64,000 nt of DNA from Clitopilus passeckerianus (lineage: Eukaryota; Basidiomycota; Agaricomycetes; Agaricales; Entolomataceae), in the NCBI GenBank assembly GCA_944990035.1, contig CALYLX010000026.1, positions 62,001 to 126,000 of the forward strand, written 5' to 3'. Positions 24,974 to 37,708 of this stretch are shown here, in pieces; position 1 is the first letter of the stretch; the number at the start of each line of letters is the position of its first letter. The translations under genes and the position numbers were made by a program. The notes below the pieces were generated by a model. The model made no database searches, had not been told where the DNA came from, and worked only from the letters and a program-made list of their open reading frames with translations.

Positions 24974-26234
24974 GCCTGCAAGGGATAACATCCTCATCAT
25001 CTGTTTGAACTTGAAACTAAAGCAACGATCACCATACCTTCATCAGGTGTGCCGGCCCTCGACCACTGTAAAGACCTCCCGAATAAAACAGATTTTTTGT
25101 GTCACGTAGGCAGCTTGCCTGACGGCTTGAGTTAGGCTTGAGAAAAGTTTCGCACCTGGCCTCTGATCGAGATGGTATGGACCTCGTCACTATCTTTGGG
25201 CCGATCCGACACTGCTCAAAGTTCTGACAACTCCTCTTTGAGAGGGTCCTTCACTGATGGCAAGTAAAAAAAGGAAATATTCCGAAAGAACCGAATCGCC
25301 TATCACTACTGGGGTTGGATTCTGTCCGAGTCCACGATGGAAATTATGACAAAGAAACCTGTCACACCTGTTTCGGCCAGTTTCTACGGGTTTTATTGTC
25401 TTTTTCTGGTGCTAGAAGGGGTATGACAGGTTTCTTCGGCTGCCTTTTCAGGTGTTTCCGTTGGAAAGACGTTTCGGCCCCAGCAGTGTATGTAATGTCG
25501 TTGCCATCAAAACTTCATCAACCAACTCCGTCAGAAATTGGATGTTTCCATTTCTGTACTGCTCTTCCACGACCATCCCAAGGAATTCTGGACACTAGAT
25601 ACCGCACAGTACCTAAACCATCACTCAGGCTGTTGTGGCCTTTCATATTATTTCTTAGCTTCTAGAACATCTCTCGCCTTCTACTCTGGTGTCAAATTTT
25701 CCGTTTCCTCGCATAAATACCTTGGGGATGGATGGTACACCTTGCGACCATTTGCCACTGCACCCCCCGTTAGTACTTTGAATGCCGGACAGGGCCTCGC
25801 TCACCCGTGTCCTCGCTGTTTCACTTCAAGACGAAATCGTACCACCACAGTTCCGAAGAAGCCCCCAGAACCTTGGCCCTCTTAGAGATATGGAGCCTGA
25901 TCAAGAACATACCGTGTATTCTTTGCTACAGGCTCACTATGGATGTATAATGTGCAGTATCAAGATATGCGAGCCTGAGGGCTTGGTCCGCTGTTCTACG
26001 GAACATTTTTTCGAAGGAATCCGGGCCAATCATCGGTCGCCGACTGTAATGCAAAGATGACGACGACAACGGAGAGTCGGTGAACGTGGTGGAATATATT
26101 GCAGCTAGCCGCAGGCCTTATATCTCTCTTGGAAACTTCTCCCGAAAGCCAGAACTCAGATCACTGGGGACTTCCATCCATCCGGCCTGCGCTGGAGATG
26201 TTCTGAATATCTCATGGCCATCCGGTGACGCCAG

Positions 26235-26240
26235 TATAAA
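26235..26240 (+). promoter_or_regulatory. TATA box of the copy-2 pseudogene
   Basis: TATAAA in AGTATAAAGTGGCAC lies 107 bases upstream of the ATG at 26,347, matching the copy-1 element in sequence and position. Confidence 0.5.
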
Positions 26241-26346
26241 GTGGCACTTTTTGGATGGAAGTGCAGTCAACCCACTTCACATACCTTACTCACGCCTAAA
26301 CCGCTCGAACACGACCAAATTATAACTATATCTACCTGCTGTCAAA

Positions 26347-27351
26347 ATGGAAACAACTATGGTTGAAACTATCGTGTAAGTTCATGTATTGAGCTTTTAC
26401 AACGAGCTCCTGCTCATAAACCTACTACGCATTAGAGAAGTCGTTCTCGCATGGTCCATCGCAGCCATCAAACTCGTCGTCCATGCCCCGACTTAAGCAT
26501 TGCGTTTCTTTTGCTCTACCCTTTTGCTTCGTTTGCCCTACTGCATGTACGCAAAGGGAAGGCATGTGGTAAAAGAGGCAAAGGCGTTGCTGCACGACTA
26601 TGAACGGTAGAGAAATAATACTAGGACGACGTTCGATTTTGCGGACTCCGATGACGACGGCATTGCAAGTCTCAACACCATTCCCATCCCTCTCCAGCAA
26701 GTGAGACAAAACTGGGAATCCCACGTCAAAGCGCACGAGAAGTGTACGAGACGATTCTTTTTTGGGTTCCTGACGTGAGTTTTCCTTCAAATGTTCTCTC
26801 ATATCGAGGACTCACCCAACAATAGTCTTGCTGTCCCTATCTTCTGCGCTATAAGCGTCAACGCCGACGTACGCAGCACGATCTTAGGTCCAGTCCTTGT
26901 CAGTCGTATTATATGTGGAGTCCATCTGGGGTTATTCCATACTTCAATTGGTCCCCAACTTCGTCGCCTTTCATTTCTCATGGAGAACCTGGTAAGCCAC
27001 CTCCAAAAACGATTCTTGCAATCCACTTTGCTGAGAGCACTACGCTTAAGGCTCACTCCCACCATCCTCTCCCCATGGTTTGGCTCGCCATGTCTTTGGT
27101 TCCGGCAGCCATCTCATGGTATGTGCGTTTCTTGGATAATCTGTCCATCAAAAGCTGATTTCAAGCTCAGGACCGTTGTTATTTTCGTGTTTGCAGCACT
27201 AGAGCTGGTCCTCCGGTCTCAAAACGCACTTCATAGCGCTCCTGTTCGGCCAGTAGCGATAGTCGGACTGATGGTATCTGTCGTGCTGCCTGATATAATA
27301 TATATCATCTGGGTATGCCGTAGCCTGCAAAAACGTCCATCAGCCGTCTAG
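26347..27351 (+). pseudogene. Paralogue of the 23,646 membrane protein, broken by two nonsense codons
   Basis: All five exons and their splice sites are recognisable and in frame with the intact copy, including METTMVETI in exon 1, KEAKALLHDYER in exon 2, LAVPIFCAISVNADVRSTIL in exon 3 and LELVLRSQNALHSAPVRP in the last exon. Exon 2 carries TAA at 26,494-26,496, where copy 1 reads CTG-ACC-TGG, and TAG at 26,608-26,610, where copy 1 has the TGG of EQWRNN. No frameshift was seen. The decay therefore seems recent compared with the duplication. A readthrough or shorter product from a downstream start cannot be excluded. Confidence 0.75.
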
Positions 27352-27677
27352 GCATTGCGTTTGAGTGGTCATCTCGGCACCCATAGGTCTTAATTGTTAA
27401 ATCTTGGTTATAAATATTTACTCCCAATTAGAGCACCGCCGTCCATTCATTTAAAAATCTCGATCCCTAGAAACACAGTATACAATATTTAAAACCATAC
27501 TTGTCAGATAGTTACGTCGTAATGATTAATTGTTGTTCTTTACGAGATGGGGCACGAGTTCACCGAGGCTTCCTAAGGGAAGAGCCGTTGTAATCACCCT
27601 CGTGTCCGAGGACGATTCAGATACTCAAGAAGCACTAGCCAGAAATGAAATGTAAACAAGCCACACTTCTAATACTC

Positions 27678-27684
27678 TATATAA
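27678..27684 (+). promoter_or_regulatory. TATA box upstream of the small secreted-protein ORF
   Basis: TATATAA lies 54 bases before ATG 27,732, a normal TATA-to-start distance for a short 5' leader. It forms the right end of duplication copy 2. Confidence 0.5.
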
Positions 27685-27731
27685 GCCTGCAAGGAGTGAC
27701 TGCCCCAACATGCCCGACCAACTAAACGACC

Positions 27732-27983
27732 ATGAAGTACCTCGCTTCTCTCACCTTCGTCCTCGTCGTCGCTTTTCCCCTCGTGCAAGCTATGCCGGTG
27801 AGGGGCCTTTCACTTCCCATTTACAAACAGAGACCCACCCTCTACAGGCCGGTATCAGAGAGATGGCAAATGCAGCTGACACAGATGCCAAGTACATTCC
27901 CACCAGAGACGGAAGCTGGCATCGTGCCAGGAACTACGGTTCAAACAAGGACATGTAAAGCGATATGCCGAGTGCACAGGTAA
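27732..27983 (+). CDS. Small secreted protein candidate, 83 aa in the unspliced frame
   Basis: The ATG at 27,732 opens MKYLASLTFVLVVAFPLVQA, a textbook signal peptide with a likely cleavage after QA. The mature part is Pro/Thr/Gln-rich with two cysteines near the end (TRTCKAICRVHR). An overlapping +2 frame (27,710-27,958) has no signal peptide. The last codons contain ACAG|GTAACT, a good splice donor, so the true C-terminus may lie in an exon I could not find. No family was recognised. Only the signal peptide and the TATA box support it. Confidence 0.5.
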   Translation: MKYLASLTFVLVVAFPLVQAMPVRGLSLPIYKQRPTLYRPVSERWQMQLTQMPSTFPPETEAGIVPGTTVQTRTCKAICRVHR

Positions 27984-28433
27984 CTTCGTCCTTGGAGTGA
28001 TTACCATGCTCAATCCTGAACGTCATCCAGGGCCGGGTCCGCTGGCTAACGAGCGTGCCACCACTTGGACTTGAACGAGATGAGAGTTCCAGAGTTTGTA
28101 CCATGAACGATGTCGACTGCAACTTTTAGTAGTAGGGATTCGATAACCGCTTGTATTTCCCGTTAATTTTCTGGAAGCACTCTCGGATTGTAAGAAACGT
28201 TGAGGTTGGAGGTTGAGAGACACAAACGGCAGAAAAAAAGACTGCTCCCATCGAGGTTTGAATCCAAGCGTTCGGATCGGCTGATTAGATCGGCTTTGTC
28301 GGATCCGATCCGATCAAGCTGCCATATCCGAGAATATTGCAGATTTCGCATCTTAGCGACAACACCATCTGACTCCTTCAAATTCTCTGAACATCATCGA
28401 GTCACTCGTTATTGCTGTTGACGGCGCTATACT

Positions 28434-30161
<1,728 letters not shown>

Positions 30162-30330
30162 AGACAATGGAATCGAAGGGAAATGTATAAATTAAATCAT
30201 AATTTGTGTTCTATTAGAGATGGTAGTACAGAAGAATAGATTGAGTATATATCTAACATTTTGCTGTCATTAGGGCGGATATTGGCCGCAACGATGTGGT
30301 AAAGATGCAAGTGAATAAAGTATGTTTCCT

Positions 30331-32046
30331 TCATGGAAGATCCCTGGCAGGATCAATCTTCTGCGACCACTTCCTCAGATCCACCCGTTGCTCCTGGAAT
30401 GTCGGGGACCTGACAGTGGGTTCAACCAAGGTCGCACTCGATCGACCCCAGCTTGCATACTGCTCATTGAGCTGCGAGGTATACTGCTCCTTAGGCTGCG
30501 AAGCTATGCCTTCAGATATAGTATCAAGGCAATTCGGCAATGACGTTTTCCGAAATGCATTCGCTGCGCCTAGGTCGGCGGGTGGTTGTAAAGATGTTCT
30601 CCTTGGAACTGGAGAGGTGGCGTGACGGGTTGGTGTAATAGGCCGCTGCAGTGGAGATTGGGAAGGTAATACGCCTGGCCGTGAAGCGGAAGTTGGAGAT
30701 ACGGGAGACTGGGGACTTGGCGATGACGTTCCATTTCGACTACGAGGACCAGTCAGCACCCTTGGAGCTGTTCTCCTAGCAGATCGTGGTGACGGTGCGA
30801 AGGGGTTGGTAAAAGTTGGCCCATCTGAGAATGTCGCTGAAGGGCCAATCTCTGAGGTTGGTGAGTGCAGGAAGGTAGCTTCAAAAGGATGTGAACTTGA
30901 TGGAGGACTTTGCTCCGTATGTGGATGCATCGAGGTGTCTAGCCTCGGAATAGGTATGGGTCTAGAGGATGCGAAGGGGTTGGTAAATGAGGGTGGTGGG
31001 CCTGGTGAACTTGTCTGAATTGGAGATTGGGGCCTGCTGATATTTTCTGCGCTGCGTGGGTGCTTTAAAGACATTTTTGGTTCCGGGGCGCGGGGGTTGG
31101 TTGGCACACCGTTGACTGTGCGAGGAGAACGTGGAGACGGGGTCGACGTCCGAGTTTTATTGTTGATTATAATAGGAAGAGGGCGGACTGGTGTCGAGGG
31201 CCTTGAATTTGTGCGAATTCTCGATGACGAGGCTTCAGGGAGGAGTATAGTCAATCGACGAGAAGGGGGGGAGGGCGTTCGCTCTAGCGATGAGATAGTC
31301 GGTGGTGCCACCGGTGACAAACGATGGTCCAATCGTTCCGTCTGTGGGCGCCGAGGACGCTGGGCAGGAATTGAGATGCTTATGTCTCCGGAAGGTGCTT
31401 GCGACGGCTGGTTTCGAGGTCGGGGGCCATCTGGAAGCTGCGTTGGTCTTATCCTCGTCGGCTCCGGGAGGGTTCTGGATAAAACCTCGGGAGACGGGCC
31501 ATTGGCCGACGTAGGGATCTGGAGGCGTTTTTCCGGGGTAGACGAAGGGCTCCCTCCAGCAGACCGAGAGGCCCACGAGAGGCTAGTAGTAGAGCTGGTG
31601 GAAGACGAAGCCAGACCGTCTATGGCTACCCGAGGTTTTGAGCTGGAAGCCTGAGGTTCTGGTCTTGAAGGCTTTGCTGATGCCGATGTCTGTGAGATAC
31701 TGGATAGGGTGCGAATGCGACCATCCCCCACGATTTCAGACCCTCCCATAACATCCCTAAGGCTTGAAGACTGCCTTGAAGTAGGCACCTTTGAACGAGA
31801 CTGGTTCTGCTCCGGAATGCCGAAGGTTCCCCGAGGATGGTGTTCCCGTCCTGATTCGGGAGCTGGTGCCACAGATGGAGGCTGCTCGAGGCGGTTTTCG
31901 GAGCGTGTTTTATGTCGTGAGGAAGTTGGATTGGTTGAACGACTATAATGAGGAGTTTCACGAGCCCAGATTTTGGAGGGAGGATAGTGTTCGCTCGGGA
32001 ACATCCCGCCGTAGATTTCAGGATTCCATGGGCCAAAGGTACCCAT
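30331..32046 (-). CDS. Large disordered Ser/Pro/Arg-rich protein, 571 aa
   Basis: This is a single frame from ATG 32,046. The N-terminus MGTFGPWNPEIYGGMFPSEH is the only part that looks ordered. The rest is dominated by Ser, Pro, Thr and Arg with repeated SPRSPRT, PASPSP-like and FTNPFA motifs; TNPFA occurs near residues 350 and 385 as possible NPF-type short linear motifs. The tail contains FRKTSLPNCLDTISEG and a hydrophilic end. NPF motifs bind EH domains in endocytic adaptors, so a trafficking or cytoskeletal scaffold is conceivable, but that is inference. The family is not recognised. ADE12 ends 170 bases away in convergent orientation. Confidence 0.65.
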   Translation of the reverse strand: MGTFGPWNPEIYGGMFPSEHYPPSKIWARETPHYSRSTNPTSSRHKTRSENRLEQPPSVAPAPESGREHHPRGTFGIPEQNQSRSKVPTSRQSSSLRDVMGGSEIVGDGRIRTLSSISQTSASAKPSRPEPQASSSKPRVAIDGLASSSTSSTTSLSWASRSAGGSPSSTPEKRLQIPTSANGPSPEVLSRTLPEPTRIRPTQLPDGPRPRNQPSQAPSGDISISIPAQRPRRPQTERLDHRLSPVAPPTISSLERTPSPPSRRLTILLPEASSSRIRTNSRPSTPVRPLPIIINNKTRTSTPSPRSPRTVNGVPTNPRAPEPKMSLKHPRSAENISRPQSPIQTSSPGPPPSFTNPFASSRPIPIPRLDTSMHPHTEQSPPSSSHPFEATFLHSPTSEIGPSATFSDGPTFTNPFAPSPRSARRTAPRVLTGPRSRNGTSSPSPQSPVSPTSASRPGVLPSQSPLQRPITPTRHATSPVPRRTSLQPPADLGAANAFRKTSLPNCLDTISEGIASQPKEQYTSQLNEQYASWGRSSATLVEPTVRSPTFQEQRVDLRKWSQKIDPARDLP

Positions 32047-33101
32047 TCGAACATGTCCCCGCTTCTTTCCAGACTCAAACGAGTTTTGCTTGACTAGACT
32101 GTTTGGAAAGTCAGAAAGAGCTCGCCTTGGTCTAAAAAGTCAACACTAACCGCGTAGTCGACATTTTTGATGGGTTCAAAAGCCCCGTAGCTTCTTATAC
32201 GCGTCCTGGTCAAGGCTGGACGGGGGAAAGGGACAGAAGCAACAACGTAGACGGGAAAAGAGGCGTATCATGATAAGGACCATCGATGTTTATAGCATCG
32301 TGCGCCGCGATGTGATGGTGTGGTCGCTGCCAGCGGAAGCTGAGGAAATTTGATAAATCATGGAATTTCGTATTGGCGGGCGATCGAACCGGTGAATCTA
32401 CCCCAACATGCCAGGTATTTCGCGTGAACAACCCTGCTAACTGGAGGGTCGTTTAGACCTGAGGAAGGGGTTATAGGCTGGGATTTGCCATGATTCACCA
32501 GAAGAGACCCTGCGTGCAGGGACTGGTGCCTGGCGGGTGGCGGCTTTCTGGGCAGGAAATGCACTGTGATGTCAATTCTGACCAAAGCAAAGCAAGCGGG
32601 AAGCGACTTTTCCAAGGAAGAAGTGTGGCGGTTTCTCCGCTGTAGGCCCTTCTGTGAATTATGTGTCAATAGCTTGTAGATTTTGTGCCTTCAGGACCCT
32701 CAGAGCCCTCAGAGGCCTCCACGCATGTGGTTACAGTGCATGAAACACGTCAGGCTGGTGATATTTCAGTAACATATCATATCAGTGGCTAATCAAGCCT
32801 GCATTGCCGAGTTCCCTGTAGCAGAATTGCCGTAGCGCGTGGTATCGAAGCCGAGTCCTTATACCAGTACTTATCGCACGATGGTTAGCGTGGAGAATCT
32901 CGAAACACTTTTACGTAAATTCATTCCAACTTTGAAAGGCCGATGTTCTTATTCGATACCGAGGGTATAAATGATTAATCATGCCGCTTATTTAAGTCAA
33001 CAATATTGAAAAGGTGGTGGCCCTTCCTGGGCTTTGGCTGGGCTACAAGCAGAAAGTTAAAGGGTCGACCAGCAGCGGGGGAATCCAATATGCACAGTAT
33101 C
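32047..33101. other. Intergenic, nothing firmly supported
   Basis: This is the 5' flank of the disordered gene and the 3' flank of the next minus-strand gene. A minus-strand open frame at 32,358-32,669 has no recognisable content. A GGTTCGATC word near 32,385 resembles a tRNA B box, but no cloverleaf could be drawn around it. Confidence 0.5.
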
Positions 33102-33729
33102 CTACGTCGCTTTGGCAAGGGTGTTGAAAAATATAGCGACCGAAGCAAAGAACAGAGTCCAACCGAAACCTTTCATAAATCGACCCCTTTCCTCCGTACG
33201 TTCCGGGGCTGCAAGCACTTCTGCGTCTGCTCGATGCAGCTGGTACGCCCTTCTCCATTCGTCAAGTGCACCGTATGACTGGTATGACTGTGCTCTTGAG
33301 AAAAGACTACCCTGGGGTGTGTTTGCTCCATAAATGTAGCTCTGATAACGGGCGGCCCAGCTATCTGTGGCGAGGGTAAGAAAACCGACGACGGGAAGTG
33401 GAGTACTTTGCCATACCGGGAGCAACACCGTCTTTGTTGAAGCCAATCAACCTCAGGATGCGCTTATAGGTGTTCATAGGTGTCCTCAAGAAGACAAAGT
33501 ACCCCACTGTAAAGGGCGCTTCCGGGAAGTACGACCAAGCCAGCAAGGTGATGGCACTGGGTATCGGATACTTTGCAACGGCTGTGGACGAACGATATCG
33601 GTCAGAAAGGCAAATAGTCGCGGGCAGGCAGCACTCACTATCAGCGTATAGCTCTTTTGCCATATCCTCCACTAGTTGCGGGGTTGGTATGCTCACGCAT
33701 ACTTGAGACCAGCCAGGATTTGTCGCCAT
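33102..33729 (-). CDS. Small membrane protein of unknown function, three exons
   Basis: Exon 1 starts at ATG 33,729 (MATNPGWSQVCVSIPTPQLV, then EDMAKELYAD). It ends at a GTGAGT donor, and exon 2 starts after CCACAG (VAKYPIPSAITLLAWSYFPE, later TYKRILRLIGFNKDG). A GTATGG...CCACAG intron of about 52 bases then joins exon 3 in phase 1 (DSWAARYQSYIYGANTPQGS, later ALDEWRRAYQLHRADAE). The C-terminus has a clear transmembrane helix, GWTLFFASVAIFFNTLA. Using both introns gives a continuous protein of about 170 residues. No known family was recognised. The size, single C-terminal helix and basic/aromatic soluble part would fit a mitochondrial or ER accessory protein (inference). Confidence 0.65.
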
Positions 33730-34200
33730 AGATCTTGGAATGGTTCGAGAGCTTTATGCGCCACCCGACGTTACGAGTGCCTTGAGGAAGCTACTACAGG
33801 CTATGGCTCGTTGTCAGAGCAAGTACGAAAGCTCCTAAGTCCCAGGAAGAAAGCCTACCGGACGAGACCATCTTTGGAACTGGGAATGAACATGAGGCGA
33901 CGTTACTCGGCTCGGTTTTGCAGCTTCCTGATGATGGGGCAAGCAAACTGGCACGTGATGCGCGTTTCTGACGCGCCTAAAACTTAAAGCTGAGGTCGAG
34001 ACTCCGAAGGCGACGCGTTTGTCTGTGTGCAGGACGCGTCAGACTTGGCCAGAACGTGTTTCAATACAGGAAAGACCACCTGGATGGATATTTGAGCACC
34101 TATATACGTGCTTCGCTACAGCCACGATGTTGGTACATGATTTATTCGAATCTAAATTCACTACACACGATCCAAAGATAACAGAAATCCCCATCTCATC

Positions 34201-36321
34201 CTAGGGTGGCATGTCACCCTCTGCGGCGGCCCAAGTGGTGATTGCTTCAACTGCCTGACGAGTCCTAGGCTTGATATCACAGGGGAAATCGTTAGGTTGA
34301 CTAGGATATCGTCAGATTGTTCGGTTTATAGCCACTAGAAATGTCGGACTTACCTGATCAACGCAAACGTGTAATCGGCCTTAGGTTCAATTACCTTTCC
34401 GTTAGCGTCGGTCTTCTTGTTGATATTGAACGTGATCAACACTGCCGCCATAGTCAGCTTGACGGTTGTAGGCGCAATTTGTTGCCCCGGGCAAATCCTG
34501 TGGTGATGTCAGCTTAGAACGCTAATGCTATGTAACATAAGTTTAATACCTCCTGCCGAAGCCAAATGCAATATCTATGGGGCTCTGAACGGAATCATCG
34601 ATTTTCCCATCTTTGAGGAATCGCTCAGGCTTGAATTCAGATGGGTTGGGATAAACGGTTGGATCGTGAAGCATAGCCCTTACAACCAAAGTCAGCTAAT
34701 CACCTAAACCCGCCGACTTGCAGTAGTTCATACCATTGGTTGGCCATCACGATAGAATCTTTTGGGATATGATATCCCTCGTATTCATCGTCCTCCGTAA
34801 CTGCATGCGGCAGACCTGGTGAAAATGGTTCGAAATAAGCGCCAAGACCATCTCACAGGGTTGTGAAAGCTTACCGCATGGCGCAGCAGGGTTCCAGCTA
34901 GAGCAAAGAGGAAGTGAGCAACGATGGTAGAAAAGAGGTGTAGAGCTTAATCGCTTACCGAAGAACTTCCAACGTCACAGCCGTGAGGTAGGGTAATGAA
35001 GCGATGTCTTTGTGTTCTGGTAGTTTACCATCGAGCGCAATATCCAACTCTTGTTGCAACTTCTTCTGCACTTCAGGATGGCAGACCATGGCTAGGAAAA
35101 ACGAGTTGAGAACGGATAACGACGTGTCCATTGCCGCTGCGCAGAGTATAAGCCTCGAGTGATATCTAGAGTGAGTGGCATTACCAAAGTAGATCATGCT
35201 CGCAACATCCTTTACGAGGTCCGCCTCCGTACCACCCGCACCCCCAAGTTCCTGAATAGCCTCCGATATAAATGACGGGGAAAAATGTTGTGTATCCTGT
35301 ATGGAAGCTTAAACTACGTCTACGGCCGAGAAGAAGAAGAATAGTCACCATCAACTGTCTCCCGGTTTCAAACAACGTGTCCCTCGAGCTAATGAGTTGA
35401 TCTGAAGTAATGGCTCCAACCCTCTGAAAGGTTGGACCTGGAAACCACCGAGGGAGGTATTTCAGGGCGGGTATGATGTCTACCGACCAGAGCTGAACCG
35501 CCGCCTTGGTAATCATAACTGCAGTCTCTTCTGAAGTCTTGATGTATGGGTCATCCACAGGGCGAGTCTTGATGCCGTAGGCCATCGAGACGCTGATGGA
35601 ACCGAGAAGTCTAATAATCACTTGAGATGGTCTGCCAGTGTATCGAAAGAATAACTCACTCGTAGATGTAACGACGGAAGTCCTCCGGTTTGGCAAGTAA
35701 TTGAGTGAGGAAGCGACGAGTGTAGAAGACCTCTCTGGGTTGATAGAGGCTCGTATTACCTGGCCCAATGTGCTTCGTGAGCATTCGGCGAGACACTCTC
35801 CATAAGTCGCCATAGCCCTTGAAAGCCAGCCAAATGTTACATTTGCATCTGTAAGCCCTGAGCCTGAGTAGCTTGCACGAGCAGGGGGTGACTCACAACT
35901 CGTTTATCATGATAGATGAGGCCCTGTATTCTTTAGCCCGAGTGAAGAAAAGAAGGAGGTCTGTATACCTGTTGGAGTATATGGCCGACCTCTTGTCAAG
36001 TAGATCCTGCGCAACTCGATACGAGTTCAAGACAACGATTGAATGTCCCAAGGCGCTCAGCTGAATGATTTCGGAGTCTGCAGGTACAGTGTTACTCTGG
36101 CTTCAACCTGGTTCCAGCAGACGCGCACCATATTGCTTTCCAATTTCGACGAACTTAACCCAGTACAATCCCTTTGGCATGTTGAATAGATTACCGATGA
36201 AGGGCAATTTCGGAGGTCCTGGAGGAAGTTGCTTGAGCTTTTCGCTCCACGAAACAAGCCTCGCGATGAGGAAAGCAAGAGAAAAGCAGGCAAAGGTCTT
36301 GATAATCCATGCAAGTGCCAT
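34201..36321 (-). CDS. Cytochrome P450 monooxygenase (microsomal)
   Basis: The start is ATG 36,321 (an upstream in-frame TTG at 36,336 is not a start). MALAWIIKTFACFSLAFLIA is an ER signal anchor, followed by the hinge LPPGPPKLPFIGN. After a first intron comes DSEIIQLSALGHSIVVLNS (beta-1 region), then the C-helix region, then an I-helix with AAAMDTSLS (the A-A-x-D-T oxygen-binding motif), the K-helix ExxR as TLEVLR, the PERF-type FKPERFLKDGK, and the haem loop FGFGRRICPG whose Cys ligates iron (split by an intron). The stop is at 34,201. About ten small exons give close to 500 residues. The haem, ExxR and I-helix residues are all present, so the enzyme should be active. It is head to head with a terpene synthase, which suggests it oxidises a terpene. 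The subfamily is not assigned. Confidence 0.92.
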
Positions 36322-37708
36322 CGTGAGATAGCACAATCGAATGGATGGGGGTCATTTCCCCGCCCATTGCTGCTCTATGTTTATACAGAATCTGGACATC
36401 GCAAATCTGGGTCGAAAGCAGCGAAATGTTTGGTCGGCCTTCCAAAACTACAGTTCCTTAACCTTGTTAGGCGTCCGGTCCGAGGCATCCGAGTCGCAAA
36501 TCTGTCAACCGATCGCATTAACGCCAGAACAAGCGCCTCGTTTCCTTATCCCTATTCAACTCGGCTCAGAGTCCTGGTACAGCGCGAGTTTAGGTTCTGG
36601 AATCTGCCAACCGTTGACAGATATTAATGCAGCAAGAATGGAACCGTCTCGAAAAGAGTAACACATGCTTTATGATGCTTATCAGCAAGTTTCCTCCCAG
36701 AACGTCGTAGCATGAATATTCAGGTTCGGCAAGTGCTACTTTTCTATCCAAGGTAACATTAGAAGGTGCTGCTAACCATGCACACATTTTGCACTTTTGT
36801 GTTCAACGAGTCAGAGATCTCTATGGGCTTGTTCCAACAATGGTGCACCTTCTGGTCTGCTACATGTCACGGTTCTGGGTTTGACTGGTAATATTGAGGC
36901 AAGGAATTGAAATTTATTCTATGCCTCGACGGCTGAGCACAGACTTTGATGGTCCGGAGCCTCAATCTTCGCACCATTTTCTTATCTATTTTCGACGGCT
37001 TCCAGGCTGGCAGGCCATCCCATTACATCGGTTTACGGAGATGAATATTGTTCTCCTCTGGGTCCCTATTCCCCCATCTACTCTCGACACGATAACGTGC
37101 AAGCCTTCTGGAACTAATAAATGTCCGGGCTTGTATTGGCTTTAGACATCGTGACAAATATACCCTCGCCCGGCATCGATTCGGATATCCAATCTGGAAA
37201 GGAGCTAACAAGCAAACATGGCATGTGAACGTGTTCACTGGGTGGTTTTAGAGACGTGCAGGGTTTTAGAATGCTGTATCGCGAGATGAAAGTGAGGAAC
37301 ACCGATCCGATTTTCATAAACGCGTGTCGGCCCCCCGCAAACGCTCAATACCAGCCTTCAAGGATGCGAGTACAATTGGTATTTCAACTGCCATCCCTCA
37401 TGCAATTCTCGGCTCGCATGTGGCGGTTATTGATTCTGGGGGCCGAGTTCATAAAGAGGTGTAGCAGTTTGCGGGTTCATCACAGATGACGGCACTACAT
37501 AATTAGAGGACTATATACACGAGTCGTACAAGGCAATAAGACGTCCGTCATTCGGTCAATGGAGCGAGCACAATCGGCTCGGGTGCCCGAAGAGACAGTT
37601 CTAGGGTTCAGGTCTCATGGACGAAGCGACTCCTTGAAAGGGGTTACCGAATATTATAAAACCTACAGACATATAAGAACATATCCTCAAATCCCGCTGA
37701 CACCTTCA
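36322..37708. promoter_or_regulatory. Divergent promoter region between the P450 and the terpene synthase
   Basis: This 1.39 kb region separates the two start codons. For the P450 (minus) a TATAAA lies at 36,380-36,385, about 60 bases before the ATG. For the terpene synthase (plus) a TATAAA lies at 37,655-37,660, about 50 bases before the ATG at 37,709. Open frames inside (36,894-37,145 and others) show no domain. Co-regulation is inferred from the arrangement. Confidence 0.6.

Larger units (their letters stand above)
22088..24990 (+). repeat. Tandem duplication, copy 1 (about 2.9 kb)
   Basis: Collinear similarity to the next unit can be followed by eye through many anchors: TGTGTCGCGTAGGC at the left end, GGAT..TTTCCATTTC near 22.77 kb, a GGATGG..CACCT..CGACC block near 22.99 kb, AGTATAAAGTG at 23.52 kb, the whole membrane-protein gene, TATAAATATTTACTCCCAA near 24.71 kb, and TATATAAGCCTGCAAGG at 24.97 kb. 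Gene-internal spacing is conserved within about 10 bases, while the upstream part is about 300 bases longer than in copy 2. Edges are approximate. Confidence 0.8.
25098..27700 (+). repeat. Tandem duplication, copy 2 (about 2.6 kb)
   Basis: This is a head-to-tail copy of the 22,088-24,990 unit, starting only about 100 bases after copy 1 ends (TGTGTCACGTAGGC at its left end) and ending with TATATAAGCCTGCAAGG. The many substitutions and the ~300-base length difference upstream of the gene mean the duplication is old. I estimate by eye roughly three quarters identity in the better blocks, not measured. Confidence 0.8.

Noticed and set aside
32340..32420. tRNA-like B box (GGTTCGATC) on the minus strand
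   Set aside because: No acceptor stem or anticodon arm could be drawn; other GTTCGA words at 3,390, 5,190 and 21,850 failed the same test.
34201..36336. P450 start at 36,336
   Set aside because: That codon is TTG; the ATG at 36,321 begins a standard signal anchor.
37559..37708. Upstream in-frame extension of the terpene synthase from ATG 37,559
   Set aside because: It would place the TATA box (37,655) inside the coding region and adds a hydrophilic sequence before the anchor; starts at 37,709 or 37,823 fit better.
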